From positions 1 through 13,182 of the forward strand of contig CAZUCF010000019.1 of the NCBI GenBank assembly GCA_964619405.1: a DNA stretch of 13,182 bases. Reading direction: 5' to 3'. Made by a program: the position numbers and the translations under genes. The notes beneath the pieces were generated by a model. That model was not told the origin of the DNA, made no database searches, and worked only from the letters and a program-made list of their open reading frames with translations. This DNA comes from JABIDZ01 sp964619405 (GTDB lineage: Archaea > Iainarchaeota > Iainarchaeia > Iainarchaeales > JAAZKV01). How positions within the stretch are numbered: the first letter of the stretch is position 1; each line of letters begins with the position of its first letter. Below are positions 5,825 to 13,178 of the stretch, piece after piece.

Positions 5825-6589
5825 TTAGTTTTTTTCATTTTCTAATTTGAACGAAAAAATTATTCCTAATTGCCTTGCTTTTTTCTCGGCTTTCTCAACT
5901 AATAATAATAATTTGTTTTCAGCTTCCTTGAATGTTGGTGCAGAACACGAAACAAAGTATGTTCCGGCACAAGAATAATTAACATTACAACCTTTTGTTG
6001 AACCAATTTCTTCAAAAACTTGTTTTAATAATTCTAAACCATTCTCTTTTATTGTTCTAGCATTAATTTTTCCTTTAACAATTTTTTTTGTAACAATAAT
6101 ATTTTTTTCAACTAATTCTTCAACAGGTTTAACCCATTTTTTGTCAATTATTTTTGATACGTCTTGTCCCAAAGCCACTCTTTCAAAAGCTTTGAATAAA
6201 GAATCATATTCTTCTATAAGTGGTTCGGCAACCTCATCCCAAACAATGTTAAAATCTTTTTTCTCTTGTTTTGCAAGCAAAGTAATTAATTTTTCTTCTC
6301 TATTAACTTGTTTGAAATCAGACATTTTGTTTCTCTCCATTTGAGGAGAGATTCCAGCAAAACTAAGATCAATTTGTTTTTTTTCTTTATCAATGTTAAG
6401 AACTTTTGCAACCCTAACCTGATTCATTTTAACTAGATTACGAATGTTTTTTACCCAAGAACTTGAAACATTACTAATGTGTACAAACCCTTTAATGTTA
6501 CCATACTCTAATAATTCAACAAAAACACCATAGTTTAGAACTTGTGTTACTTTAACAACTACAAATTCATCTAATTCAGGATAATTCAT
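5825..6589 (-). CDS. eif2a: Translation initiation factor aIF2 subunit alpha
   Basis: A 254-residue alpha subunit of the heterotrimeric factor that brings initiator tRNA to the small ribosomal subunit. Residues 8-77 are the S1 RNA-binding domain: DEFVVVKVTQVLNYGVFVEL (7-26), GFVHISNVSSSWVKNIRNLVK (34-54) covering the region that carries the phosphorylated Ser51 in eukaryotes, and VLNIDKEKKQIDLS (63-76). Residues 85-160 form the helical middle domain, and 165-250 the C-terminal alpha/beta domain that binds the gamma subunit. Length is slightly below the usual 260-270. The start has a GTGAT ribosome site three bases upstream. It follows GINS by 45 bases and is likely co-transcribed. Ribosomal genes L44e and S27e, often adjacent in archaea, are absent here. 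Confidence 0.93.
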   Translation of the reverse strand: MNYPELDEFVVVKVTQVLNYGVFVELLEYGNIKGFVHISNVSSSWVKNIRNLVKMNQVRVAKVLNIDKEKKQIDLSFAGISPQMERNKMSDFKQVNREEKLITLLAKQEKKDFNIVWDEVAEPLIEEYDSLFKAFERVALGQDVSKIIDKKWVKPVEELVEKNIIVTKKIVKGKINARTIKENGLELLKQVFEEIGSTKGCNVNYSCAGTYFVSCSAPTFKEAENKLLLLVEKAEKKARQLGIIFSFKLENEKN

Positions 6590-6634
6590 TATATCACATT
6601 TATTTTGTTAAAGAGAAGACTTAAAAGTTATTCC

Positions 6635-7168
6635 CTAACATTCAACCGCAATTTTTCTTGTAAGAAAAAGCTTGGCAACTTTTGATGGTAATTCAACAAT
6701 AATCCCTTTTTTGAATGGGCCGTATTCTTTCATATCAGTTCCAACAAAAGTAGGAACATCTTTTAAGATTTCTAATTTTACTAACTCAATATTTTTCTCT
6801 TTTTTACCAAACAATGATGTGCAACAAGAAGAATAACTATCCATTAAATTAACTAATTTTTTAAAAAAATCTTTTTCTTGAATAGCCATGTTCTCAAAAT
6901 CAATTTCTTTTGTATGAGAACTAATCAACGCTTTATTCAAAATCTTTTTTTCTCTCAACAAAAATATTTCTTCAACAATTCTTTTTAAATTTGTAAAAGA
7001 TCTTGAATCACTTGAAGAAAAACTTTTTAATGATTCCAAGTAATTCTTTTTTTCTTCTTCAACGAATTCTGTGAGAGAATCAATAAAATCTTCTTCTACT
7101 TGAACTAGTTTAGAAGTATTTTTTTCTAACCTGTGTATTCTTCGCAATTCATCAAAATCAATTTTCAT
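6635..7168 (-). CDS. gins51: GINS complex protein, Gins51 (GINS15) type
   Basis: A 177-residue subunit of the GINS complex, which joins MCM helicase and the Cdc45/GAN protein in the replicative helicase assembly. The helical A domain covers about 1-115: DELRRIHRLEKNTSKLVQVEEDF (6-28) and LKRIVEEIFLLREKKILNKAL (61-81) are typical. The small B domain is C-terminal (about 130-177), with LKDVPTFVG (135-143) and YGPFKKGIIVELPSKVAKL (149-167). The A-then-B order marks the Gins51 class. The B domain closely resembles the end of PriS encoded just upstream. The gap to PriS is 71 bases. Immediately upstream of the ATG the sequence GGATGAG is only a weak ribosome site. Confidence 0.88.
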   Translation of the reverse strand: MKIDFDELRRIHRLEKNTSKLVQVEEDFIDSLTEFVEEEKKNYLESLKSFSSSDSRSFTNLKRIVEEIFLLREKKILNKALISSHTKEIDFENMAIQEKDFFKKLVNLMDSYSSCCTSLFGKKEKNIELVKLEILKDVPTFVGTDMKEYGPFKKGIIVELPSKVAKLFLTRKIAVEC

Positions 7169-7239
7169 AAAAACTCATCCAAACTAATAATTCCCTAACA
7201 ACCCAATAAAATTAAGAGTATTGTTTTTTTATTGCTATC

Positions 7240-8445
7240 CTAAACCCTTAATTTTGCAACCCCTTTACCAATAAGGAATATGGCACAATATAATGGGACT
7301 TCAACAATTTCTTCTTTGAAGGGACCAAACTTTGTTTCCTTTAAAGTGAATTCAGGAGCATTCTCAACAAAAACTCTTACCATTAAATCATTAAAAGCAA
7401 TGGCGTCATTAAACGGATTAAATGATTCTAATTCACTTATTGACAATTCTTTTGCTATAAAACCAGTTTCACCATGCAAAGTGTTTGGAACACGAATAAT
7501 TTTGTGTAAGTCAATACTAGTTTGCCTGTCAATAGGAACAGTAATGGTTTGCATTACAAAGTCAAAAACATTCTTCCAAAAAAGCTTGTTTGTTCTTGCT
7601 CCAACAGAATAAAGAAAACCATTTTCTATTCCCCTAATAATCTCATCCTTGTCTTTTAACAATTGATTAACCTTGGTTTTTTGGAGTCCCGTTATCAAAG
7701 AAATTTCTGTTGAATTTTTGTCAAAAAAAGTTTTTAACGAACAATTAATTCTTTTTACTAGGTTTCCTTGCGTAGCACAAATCAATGATTTTTCAAATTC
7801 ATAACCCAAATTATCATAAAAAATACCAAAACCAGTTAAGTAATCAACTAATTCTATTCTTGCCCTCTTATTAAAACTTTGAATCTCTTTTTCCCTAAAA
7901 TGAACATGGTAACCCGCTTTCCCAGAAAAATTAATACTAATTTTTTCTCTTGGAAAAGAAAAATCTTCTTCAAGAATATCAATTAACCTAAAAACATGTT
8001 TTTTTGTTTGCTCTAAACTCTTCTCCAAAAACCATTGTTTTTTTTCAGAACCCTGTTGGGTTTCTTTAACAAGCGAGTCCTCACCAAATGTTTTTGAACA
8101 CTCCCATTGACTATTTACTTTTTCACAATTATTTTTGATTTCATCAGCATCAAACTCGTAAATAATATCCGAACCCAACCAACCTTTTTCAGACATTGGT
8201 GTTTTATCAGGAAAAGAATAACAAGAATTTGAATAAGAAAAAAATAATGGTGTTTTTTCTCTTAAAAAATAATTCATTTTATCATTATCTGAAAAAGCAA
8301 GATTCCTGTTAGCAATTTTTCTTTTAAAAACACCATAACCAAATTCTCTTTTATCAACATTAGGAACAGAAACAATTTTGTTTTCCTCATAAAAGCTTTT
8401 GAAATGCTTTAACAAAAACTTTTCCTCAATAGATTGTTCATACAT
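7240..8445 (-). CDS. priS: DNA primase small (catalytic) subunit PriS
   Basis: A 401-residue catalytic subunit of the archaeal/eukaryotic primase that makes primers with PriL. The two metal-binding Asp residues lie in IIYEFDADE (94-102; D99 and D101). The substrate-binding motif INFSGKAGYHVHFRE is at 171-185, and DRQTSIDLHKIIRVPNTLHG (306-325) carries a third conserved acidic/basic block. The zinc knuckle expected just after the first motif is incomplete: C107 and C116 remain, but the expected His and final Cys positions hold Asn and Thr. The last 32 residues (FGPFKEEIVEVPLYCAIFLIGKG) form a GINS B-like module. I chose the ATG at 8445 over one four codons upstream (8457) because a GGTGAT ribosome site sits four bases before it. 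It overlaps the end of priL by eight bases, so translation is coupled. Confidence 0.92.
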   Translation of the reverse strand: MYEQSIEEKFLLKHFKSFYEENKIVSVPNVDKREFGYGVFKRKIANRNLAFSDNDKMNYFLREKTPLFFSYSNSCYSFPDKTPMSEKGWLGSDIIYEFDADEIKNNCEKVNSQWECSKTFGEDSLVKETQQGSEKKQWFLEKSLEQTKKHVFRLIDILEEDFSFPREKISINFSGKAGYHVHFREKEIQSFNKRARIELVDYLTGFGIFYDNLGYEFEKSLICATQGNLVKRINCSLKTFFDKNSTEISLITGLQKTKVNQLLKDKDEIIRGIENGFLYSVGARTNKLFWKNVFDFVMQTITVPIDRQTSIDLHKIIRVPNTLHGETGFIAKELSISELESFNPFNDAIAFNDLMVRVFVENAPEFTLKETKFGPFKEEIVEVPLYCAIFLIGKGVAKLRV

Positions 8446-9481
8446 TAGAATCACCATTAGAAATATTTTTGCTAAATTTTTGCGAATTATTTTTTTTGTT
8501 AGAAATTCTTAATTGAACAATATAATATCTTACAGGATGAGAATATTTTTGCTCTTCCTTTGAAACAATTATACCATACTCACTCATTTTCTTGTAACTT
8601 GGTGCAGATAAACCAACATCATAAATCCTATTAATATGATATTCAGCAATATGTTTTTTGTAATCAGGACTCTTAGAAAAAAACAATAACATTTCACTCT
8701 TATGCATTCCTATTTGTTGTAAGAAACCACCAATAGTCAATCTTTCCAAATAAGACAATTTTTCCCCAGCTAATTGTTTGTTATACAAATTCAAAATGCT
8801 TGGAGGAAAAAATTCAATTCTTATTTTCCCAGACAATTTTTCGTTATAATTTTTTTGTTGAATAATAGATAATTGTGGAGAAATATTTTTTGACAAAACA
8901 ACAAACTTTTTTGGAATCAACTCTTTTTTTATTGGTAGTGAATCAAAAATTTTTTTATAAGTTTTCTCTGATAAAAATCTAGCGAAATCATTAATGTTAA
9001 GAAAAACTTTTCCTTTTTCAACTCGCTTATTTATCAATTTTGTTTCAGGGTCAACAAAATAAATATCAAGAAATTGTAATAAAGGAACAATTATAGTGTT
9101 TTCATCAAACAAATCATAACTTATCTTGAAATCATCAGCAAGCAACAACATTAAGTCAAGAACTTTTTTCTCACTTACTAATTCATTAAAAGTTTTTTTT
9201 CTAAACAAATCAGAAAACTTTTCTATTATGTTTGGAACACTAATATTTGAAATAATTAGTTTTGCCACAGGAAAAGCAATTACCTCGTTTTCAAGAACTT
9301 CTTTTGAAGGAGAACTTAGTTCAAAAAAATAATCGCTCCCAGAACTAGCTCGCGATATTAACAAAGCTGCTTTCTTAACCTGAACTTCAGAAACATCTTC
9401 TAAAGAAACTTTTGATTCCTTCAAATAATTCCTTGCTTTTTCTGTGAAAGGAAATTTTTGCAAAAAAACCAATGAATCCAT
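8438..9481 (-). CDS. priL: DNA primase large subunit PriL lacking all Fe-S cysteines
   Basis: A 347-residue partner of PriS that helps primer initiation and length control. The N-terminal helical part is diverged. The C-terminal domain is recognisable: IRIEFFPPSILNLYN (220-234), LSYLERLTIGGFLQQIGMHKSEMLLFF (242-268), SPDYKKHIAEYHINRIYD (271-288), LSAPSYKKMSEYGIIV (291-306) and SHPVRYYIVQL (314-324). In archaeal and eukaryotic relatives this domain holds a 4Fe-4S cluster through four cysteines (FPPC, the PSC block, GLC and a Cys just before HP). Here those sites read Ser228, Tyr296, Ile at 304/305 and no Cys before His315. The whole protein has no cysteine, so it cannot hold such a cluster. 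Fold motifs are otherwise preserved, arguing against a dying gene. Confidence 0.88.
   Translation of the reverse strand: MDSLVFLQKFPFTEKARNYLKESKVSLEDVSEVQVKKAALLISRASSGSDYFFELSSPSKEVLENEVIAFPVAKLIISNISVPNIIEKFSDLFRKKTFNELVSEKKVLDLMLLLADDFKISYDLFDENTIIVPLLQFLDIYFVDPETKLINKRVEKGKVFLNINDFARFLSEKTYKKIFDSLPIKKELIPKKFVVLSKNISPQLSIIQQKNYNEKLSGKIRIEFFPPSILNLYNKQLAGEKLSYLERLTIGGFLQQIGMHKSEMLLFFSKSPDYKKHIAEYHINRIYDVGLSAPSYKKMSEYGIIVSKEEQKYSHPVRYYIVQLRISNKKNNSQKFSKNISNGDSNV
8450..8455 (-). promoter_or_regulatory. Shine-Dalgarno site inside priL that sets the priS start
   Basis: The minus strand reads GGTGAT, four bases before the ATG at 8445. It overlaps the upstream alternative ATG at 8457, so that start would have to be read without it. 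This favours 8445 as the priS start. Confidence 0.5.
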
Positions 9482-9503
9482 ACCAGTGTTTTACTGGAAA
9501 AAG

Positions 9504-9513
9504 CTTTTATTAC
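9504..9513 (-). promoter_or_regulatory. Possible TATA box of priL with hairpin at the start site
   Basis: The minus strand reads GTAATAAAAG, centred about 27 bases before the ATG at 9481. Between it and the ATG lies a 5-bp inverted repeat (CCAGT-AAAAC-ACTGG, 9483-9497) at the expected transcription start. It could be an operator or a weak hairpin. priL may equally be read through from PCNA, whose stop lies at 9547, 65 bases upstream. Confidence 0.35.
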
Positions 9514-9546
9514 AATTTTTTATTCAAAACAATTAAACAAGTACTC

Positions 9547-10263
9547 TTACAATAACATGTGTGCTAAATAAAATGTTATCTTACTTTGCCCAATATTATA
9601 AGAAACTCGCATTGGAGAATCATTTTTTAGTTCAAGCAATATTTTTTCTGAAATGTCAGCACCATTAATAATAGTTTGAAAAAAACTCAGAGAAAATTTT
9701 GAGTGAATATTCTTACTAGATTCTATTTTTGAAACGCTTGTTGCTTCAGAATCCATTGTCCCCTGAGAGCCTCGTGCTTCTAAAAAAAATTTCTCATCAA
9801 TAATTTTTAGTATTACACTACTACCAAAGAGTTTTGCATCCCTCAAAATTTCTTTTAAAGAAACAGAACTAATACTTATTTTGGAATCGTATTTTATGTC
9901 AGGTGTTTTTGCTTCCTCGCCACTAACATCAATTAAAGGTAACCTAAAACTCCTTTTTAAATCAGAATCCAATTTTATTTTTAGTTCAGCATCAGACAAA
10001 CTAATAATGAGTTTGTCTTTCGGCAAAATTCTTTGAATTATCTTATTCAATTCAACTAAATCAATTCCAACAAAATTTGGTTCCAAATCATACTCATCAA
10101 AAATCTTTTTGTCAATAAAATAATCAACTAGTACTACTTGACTAGGATCAACAGCCTTAAAATAAATTCCTTTTTCAGAGAAACGCATGTTCCCCTCTGG
10201 AACAAAAGACGAAATAGTTTCAATAGCCTTCTTAAAAAACTCAGTATTTTTTATTACAATCAT
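9547..10263 (-). CDS. pcn: DNA polymerase sliding clamp PCNA
   Basis: A 238-residue ring subunit that encircles DNA and tethers polymerases, ligase, nucleases and glycosylases. The two PCNA domains are clear: MRFSEKGIYFKAVDPSQVVLVDY (26-48) and FVGIDLVELNKIIQRI (64-79) in the first, the connecting loop at about 111-126 (IDVSGEEAKTPDIKYD), then ISSVSLKEILRDAKLFG (131-147) and LKNDSPMRVSYNIGQSKITFYLAHML (212-237) in the second. It is slightly shorter than the usual 245-250. The final Phe-Tyr-Leu-Ala-His is the typical closing strand, whose tail takes part in PIP-box binding. The UDG in this window ends in such a box. A TATA element at 10293-10301 lies within the end of the ABC permease gene, so PCNA can start its own transcript. 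Confidence 0.95.
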   Translation of the reverse strand: MIVIKNTEFFKKAIETISSFVPEGNMRFSEKGIYFKAVDPSQVVLVDYFIDKKIFDEYDLEPNFVGIDLVELNKIIQRILPKDKLIISLSDAELKIKLDSDLKRSFRLPLIDVSGEEAKTPDIKYDSKISISSVSLKEILRDAKLFGSSVILKIIDEKFFLEARGSQGTMDSEATSVSKIESSKNIHSKFSLSFFQTIINGADISEKILLELKNDSPMRVSYNIGQSKITFYLAHMLL

Positions 10264-10292
10264 TACACCACAATAAATAAAACAACAAAAGA

Positions 10293-10301
10293 GTATTTAA
10301 G
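10293..10301 (-). promoter_or_regulatory. TATA box of the PCNA-primase-GINS operon
   Basis: The minus strand reads CTTAAATAC, centred about 34 bases before the ATG at 10263. This predicts a short leader of about 7-8 nt that contains a GGTG ribosome site. It lies just past the stop of the ABC permease gene. Confidence 0.45.
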
Positions 10302-10306
10302 TTTTA

Positions 10307-12184
10307 TTAATAATTTTCTTTGAGCATAAAAGCAAGAACACCTATCAAAATTATCATACACAAAACAACTATTTCTATTAACAAATCAGTAATAAATAAT
10401 CCTTTAATTATTAAACCTATTAAAAGGTTGTTTGCGGCCGTTAAAGGCAAGAAATAACTAATTGTTTGCATTAAAGGAGTCATTAATTCAATTGGAAGGA
10501 TTATGCCACTTAAGAAAAGCATTGGGACTATTGCAAGAAGAGAAAGCAGTATTGCAGTTGACTGTGTTTTTGTGAAAGACGAAATCAATAATCCAAGCGA
10601 AATAAATGCTATTGAAATAAGTGTTGTTGCAAAGTAAATAATTATCATGTTTGGTAACAAATTTAAACCAAAAACAAAAATTACAATCAAAAATATTATT
10701 GTTGCTTCAAGCAAAGCAATTAATAATTGCCCAATTATTTTTCCAAGCAAGAATACGCCTTTGCTTGTTTGACTCAAAGACATTCTCAAAGCAACTTTAT
10801 CACTCCTTTCAAGTATTATTATTATTGATGTTAAAAGAATACAAGTTAATATTAAAACAATTGATATTGCATTAGAAGTAATGCTACCAATAATCAATGG
10901 GTCAATGGGAAACAAGGCAAATACAAATGCGCTTGGTTGAAACAATCTTTTCTCATAAATTCTTATTGGTTGCGAGAGAACATCAACATCAATTTTGCTA
11001 AATTCTATTAACTCGCCAGAAAAAGAAGACATTAAACTTGAAGAAGAATCTAGTTTTTGCATTATGTCTGTTCTCGCTTTTCTTGCTTCAACAATCATTG
11101 TTCTTACTTCAACTATTGACTCCTTAAAAACATTAAGTTTAACATTCATTGAATCTATTGCTGAATTTGAACTTTGTAAAGCAGATGAAATATTCAAAGA
11201 TTCTTTTTCAAATTTATCAAATAATAAATCAGCTTCCCTTATTTTTGAATTTAAAGATGAACTATTATTGGTTATTTGGCTAATAAAATTTTGTAACGAA
11301 CTAATTTTTGATTTTGTTTCAATCAAATTATTTTTTTGTTGTAACAAAATTGTTCTAGACTCATCATCAATAGTCCCTTGGAGAACAATATCAATCCCTT
11401 GTATAGCACTATCTAACTGTGTTGAAACCAAAGCCATTTCACTACTATAAGAAGAAAAATAATTATTCAAATCATTTAATTCTTCTTTCAATTCTGAAAA
11501 AGATTGTTTAAAAGAATTTAATTCACTTTTAAAATCCTGATTTTTTTGTTCAAACTCACTAATATTCTCTTTTTGTGAATCAAGTGTCCCCTCTATTTCA
11601 CTAATATCCAACAAATTTAATTTTGATTCCAAACTATCCAATGATTTTTCAGCATCATCCAACTTGTTTTTGAATTCATTTATTTGATTTAATTCACTAT
11701 CAATATTTTTACCTAATTCTATTAAAACATCCCACACTTTGTTTAACTGACTTCTTGTTTGAGTTAAAGCAAAAGAACCCATAGTTATTTTCGCAAACTC
11801 TTTGAATGTTGAACCCGCAACAATATTAGAGTTATCATAATACAAGTCAACTAGTATTTGGGAAACCTTGCTTTTCGAATTTAACTCTAAACCAACAGCA
11901 ACCTCTTTTGTTTTCACACCGCGAATGAGTTCTTGAGTATCTTCATAATTAATTATTGTAATACCGGAATCTTGACCAAAAATTTCTTTTTGAATATTCA
12001 AATCATAAGGAAGATTATTCAATACACCTATTTTTGCTGTTGAAAAAGTTTCTAAAGAAGAACCAGATAAACCAAAACCAAGTAAACCCACTGCAAGCAA
12101 AGGATACAACAAAATTAATAATATCGCAATTTTTTGGGATTTCACAACAGAAATCTCTTTTATTATAATATCTAATAATTTCAT
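10307..12184 (-). CDS. ABC-2 type permease with large extracytoplasmic coiled-coil domain
   Basis: A 625-residue membrane subunit of an exporter. There is one membrane helix at about 19-40, then a long outside region at 41-425, then five further helices at about 430-457, 478-508, 512-535, 543-565 and 600-620. The C-terminal block has the ABC-2 pattern: LFPIDPLIIGS (424-434), IIILERSDKVALRMSLSQTSKGVFLLGKIIGQ (455-486), and SFTKTQSTAILLSLLAIVPMLFLSGIILPIE (536-566). The outside region starts with a mixed fold (50-155) and continues as an extended coiled coil (about 160-395), rich in Glu, Lys, Gln, Ser and Asn and almost free of Pro. This recalls YhgE/Pip-type and related ABC-2 proteins with a coiled stalk. 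The exported substrate is unknown. It starts four bases after the ATPase stop, so the two genes form one operon and probably one transporter as a dimer. Confidence 0.82.
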   Translation of the reverse strand: MKLLDIIIKEISVVKSQKIAILLILLYPLLAVGLLGFGLSGSSLETFSTAKIGVLNNLPYDLNIQKEIFGQDSGITIINYEDTQELIRGVKTKEVAVGLELNSKSKVSQILVDLYYDNSNIVAGSTFKEFAKITMGSFALTQTRSQLNKVWDVLIELGKNIDSELNQINEFKNKLDDAEKSLDSLESKLNLLDISEIEGTLDSQKENISEFEQKNQDFKSELNSFKQSFSELKEELNDLNNYFSSYSSEMALVSTQLDSAIQGIDIVLQGTIDDESRTILLQQKNNLIETKSKISSLQNFISQITNNSSSLNSKIREADLLFDKFEKESLNISSALQSSNSAIDSMNVKLNVFKESIVEVRTMIVEARKARTDIMQKLDSSSSLMSSFSGELIEFSKIDVDVLSQPIRIYEKRLFQPSAFVFALFPIDPLIIGSITSNAISIVLILTCILLTSIIIILERSDKVALRMSLSQTSKGVFLLGKIIGQLLIALLEATIIFLIVIFVFGLNLLPNMIIIYFATTLISIAFISLGLLISSFTKTQSTAILLSLLAIVPMLFLSGIILPIELMTPLMQTISYFLPLTAANNLLIGLIIKGLFITDLLIEIVVLCMIILIGVLAFMLKENY

Positions 12185-12188
12185 ATTA

Positions 12189-13130
12189 TCAAACCTTTTT
12201 CTCTAAAAACTTTTCAGATGTTAAATTCAAAAAAACGTCTTCCAAATCAGGCTCTTTTGTTGTAGAAGCAATAATATTATAGCCCTTGCTAATCAACCAT
12301 TGTATTATCGCAATCATTTGTTCTAAACCATGTTCTTGTTCAATAGGAATAAACAATACATCATCCTTCAAAACCAAATCCTTGTGTTTCAAAACACGCT
12401 TAATATTATTAAAATCAATTTCAGAAATACCTTTTTCAATCTTTAAAACCATTACTTTTATGCCGCCAAATTGTTGAATCATTTCAGCTGGTCTACCAAT
12501 TTTCAACAAACAACCTTTTTTCAAAAGAGCAATTCTCGTACAAAGATTTTCTGCTTCATCCATATAATGAGTAGTAAGAATAATTGTTTTACCATTATTT
12601 TTTAATTCAAATATTTTGTCCCAAAGCATTTTCCTCATTTTTGGGTCCAAGCCAACAGTAGGCTCATCCAAAAAAATTATTTCAGGATCACCAATAATAG
12701 AAATAGCAATATTCAATAATCTTTGATAACCACCACTCAAAAAAGATGACTTTGTTTTCCTAAAATCATTTAAATTCAACCAATTAAGAAGAAAATCTAT
12801 TCTCGGATTCAATATTTTTTTGTTTAAACCCGCAACACTACCAAAAAAATGCATGTTTTTTTCAACCGAAAAATCCTTGTAAAAAGCAACATCTTGCGGA
12901 ACAAGAGCCATCTTTTTCTTCAAATTAACTTTCGCATTATCAAAATAAATTATTCTCCCAGAAGACTTTTTTTCTAAACCAAGAATAATATTTGTTATAG
13001 TTGATTTACCAGCACCATTACTCCCCAATAAACCAAATATTTCTCCTTCTTCAATATCAAAACTAACTCCATCAAGAACTTTTTTTGCACCATAACTCTT
13101 AGAAATATTTTTTACAGAAACAATAGGCAT
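12189..13130 (-). CDS. ABC transporter ATP-binding protein (ABC-2 exporter type)
   Basis: A 313-residue ATPase that powers the permease encoded next. All motifs are intact: Walker A GSNGAGKST (36-44), Q-loop VPQ (77-79), signature LSGGYQRLLNIA (131-142), Walker B IIFLDEP (151-157) with catalytic Glu156, D-loop GLD (160-162) and switch His188 in TTH. The first 220 residues are the nucleotide-binding domain of the drug/antibiotic/lipid-exporter class, where PTVGLDP and HYMDEAE are typical. The remaining 90 residues form the extra C-terminal domain common in this class (EPDLEDVFLNLTS near the end). It is the first gene of its operon, with its own TATA box. Substrate cannot be inferred. Confidence 0.93.
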   Translation of the reverse strand: MPIVSVKNISKSYGAKKVLDGVSFDIEEGEIFGLLGSNGAGKSTITNIILGLEKKSSGRIIYFDNAKVNLKKKMALVPQDVAFYKDFSVEKNMHFFGSVAGLNKKILNPRIDFLLNWLNLNDFRKTKSSFLSGGYQRLLNIAISIIGDPEIIFLDEPTVGLDPKMRKMLWDKIFELKNNGKTIILTTHYMDEAENLCTRIALLKKGCLLKIGRPAEMIQQFGGIKVMVLKIEKGISEIDFNNIKRVLKHKDLVLKDDVLFIPIEQEHGLEQMIAIIQWLISKGYNIIASTTKEPDLEDVFLNLTSEKFLEKKV

Positions 13131-13168
13131 AGTACCACTTTACACTTTGTTAATAGAAAGTAAAAGAA

Positions 13169-13178
13169 GTATATAAAG
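13169..13178 (-). promoter_or_regulatory. TATA box of the ABC exporter operon
   Basis: The minus strand reads CTTTATATAC, centred about 44 bases before the ATG at 13130. A start site about 26 bases downstream gives a leader of some 18 nt with a weak GTGGT ribosome site before the ATG. Confidence 0.5.

Noticed and set aside
6630..7200. Shared 11-mer ATTCCCTAACA at 6630-6640 and 7190-7200, before aIF2-alpha and before GINS
   Set aside because: One copy includes the GINS stop codon and the match does not extend beyond 11 bases; it is probably chance in AT-rich DNA and is not counted as a regulatory repeat.
10995..11450. 151-codon plus-strand open frame within the ABC permease gene
   Set aside because: It is antisense to the permease coiled-coil region; the repeated Ser/Glu/Leu pattern mirrors the heptads, and no ribosome site or TATA box precedes it.
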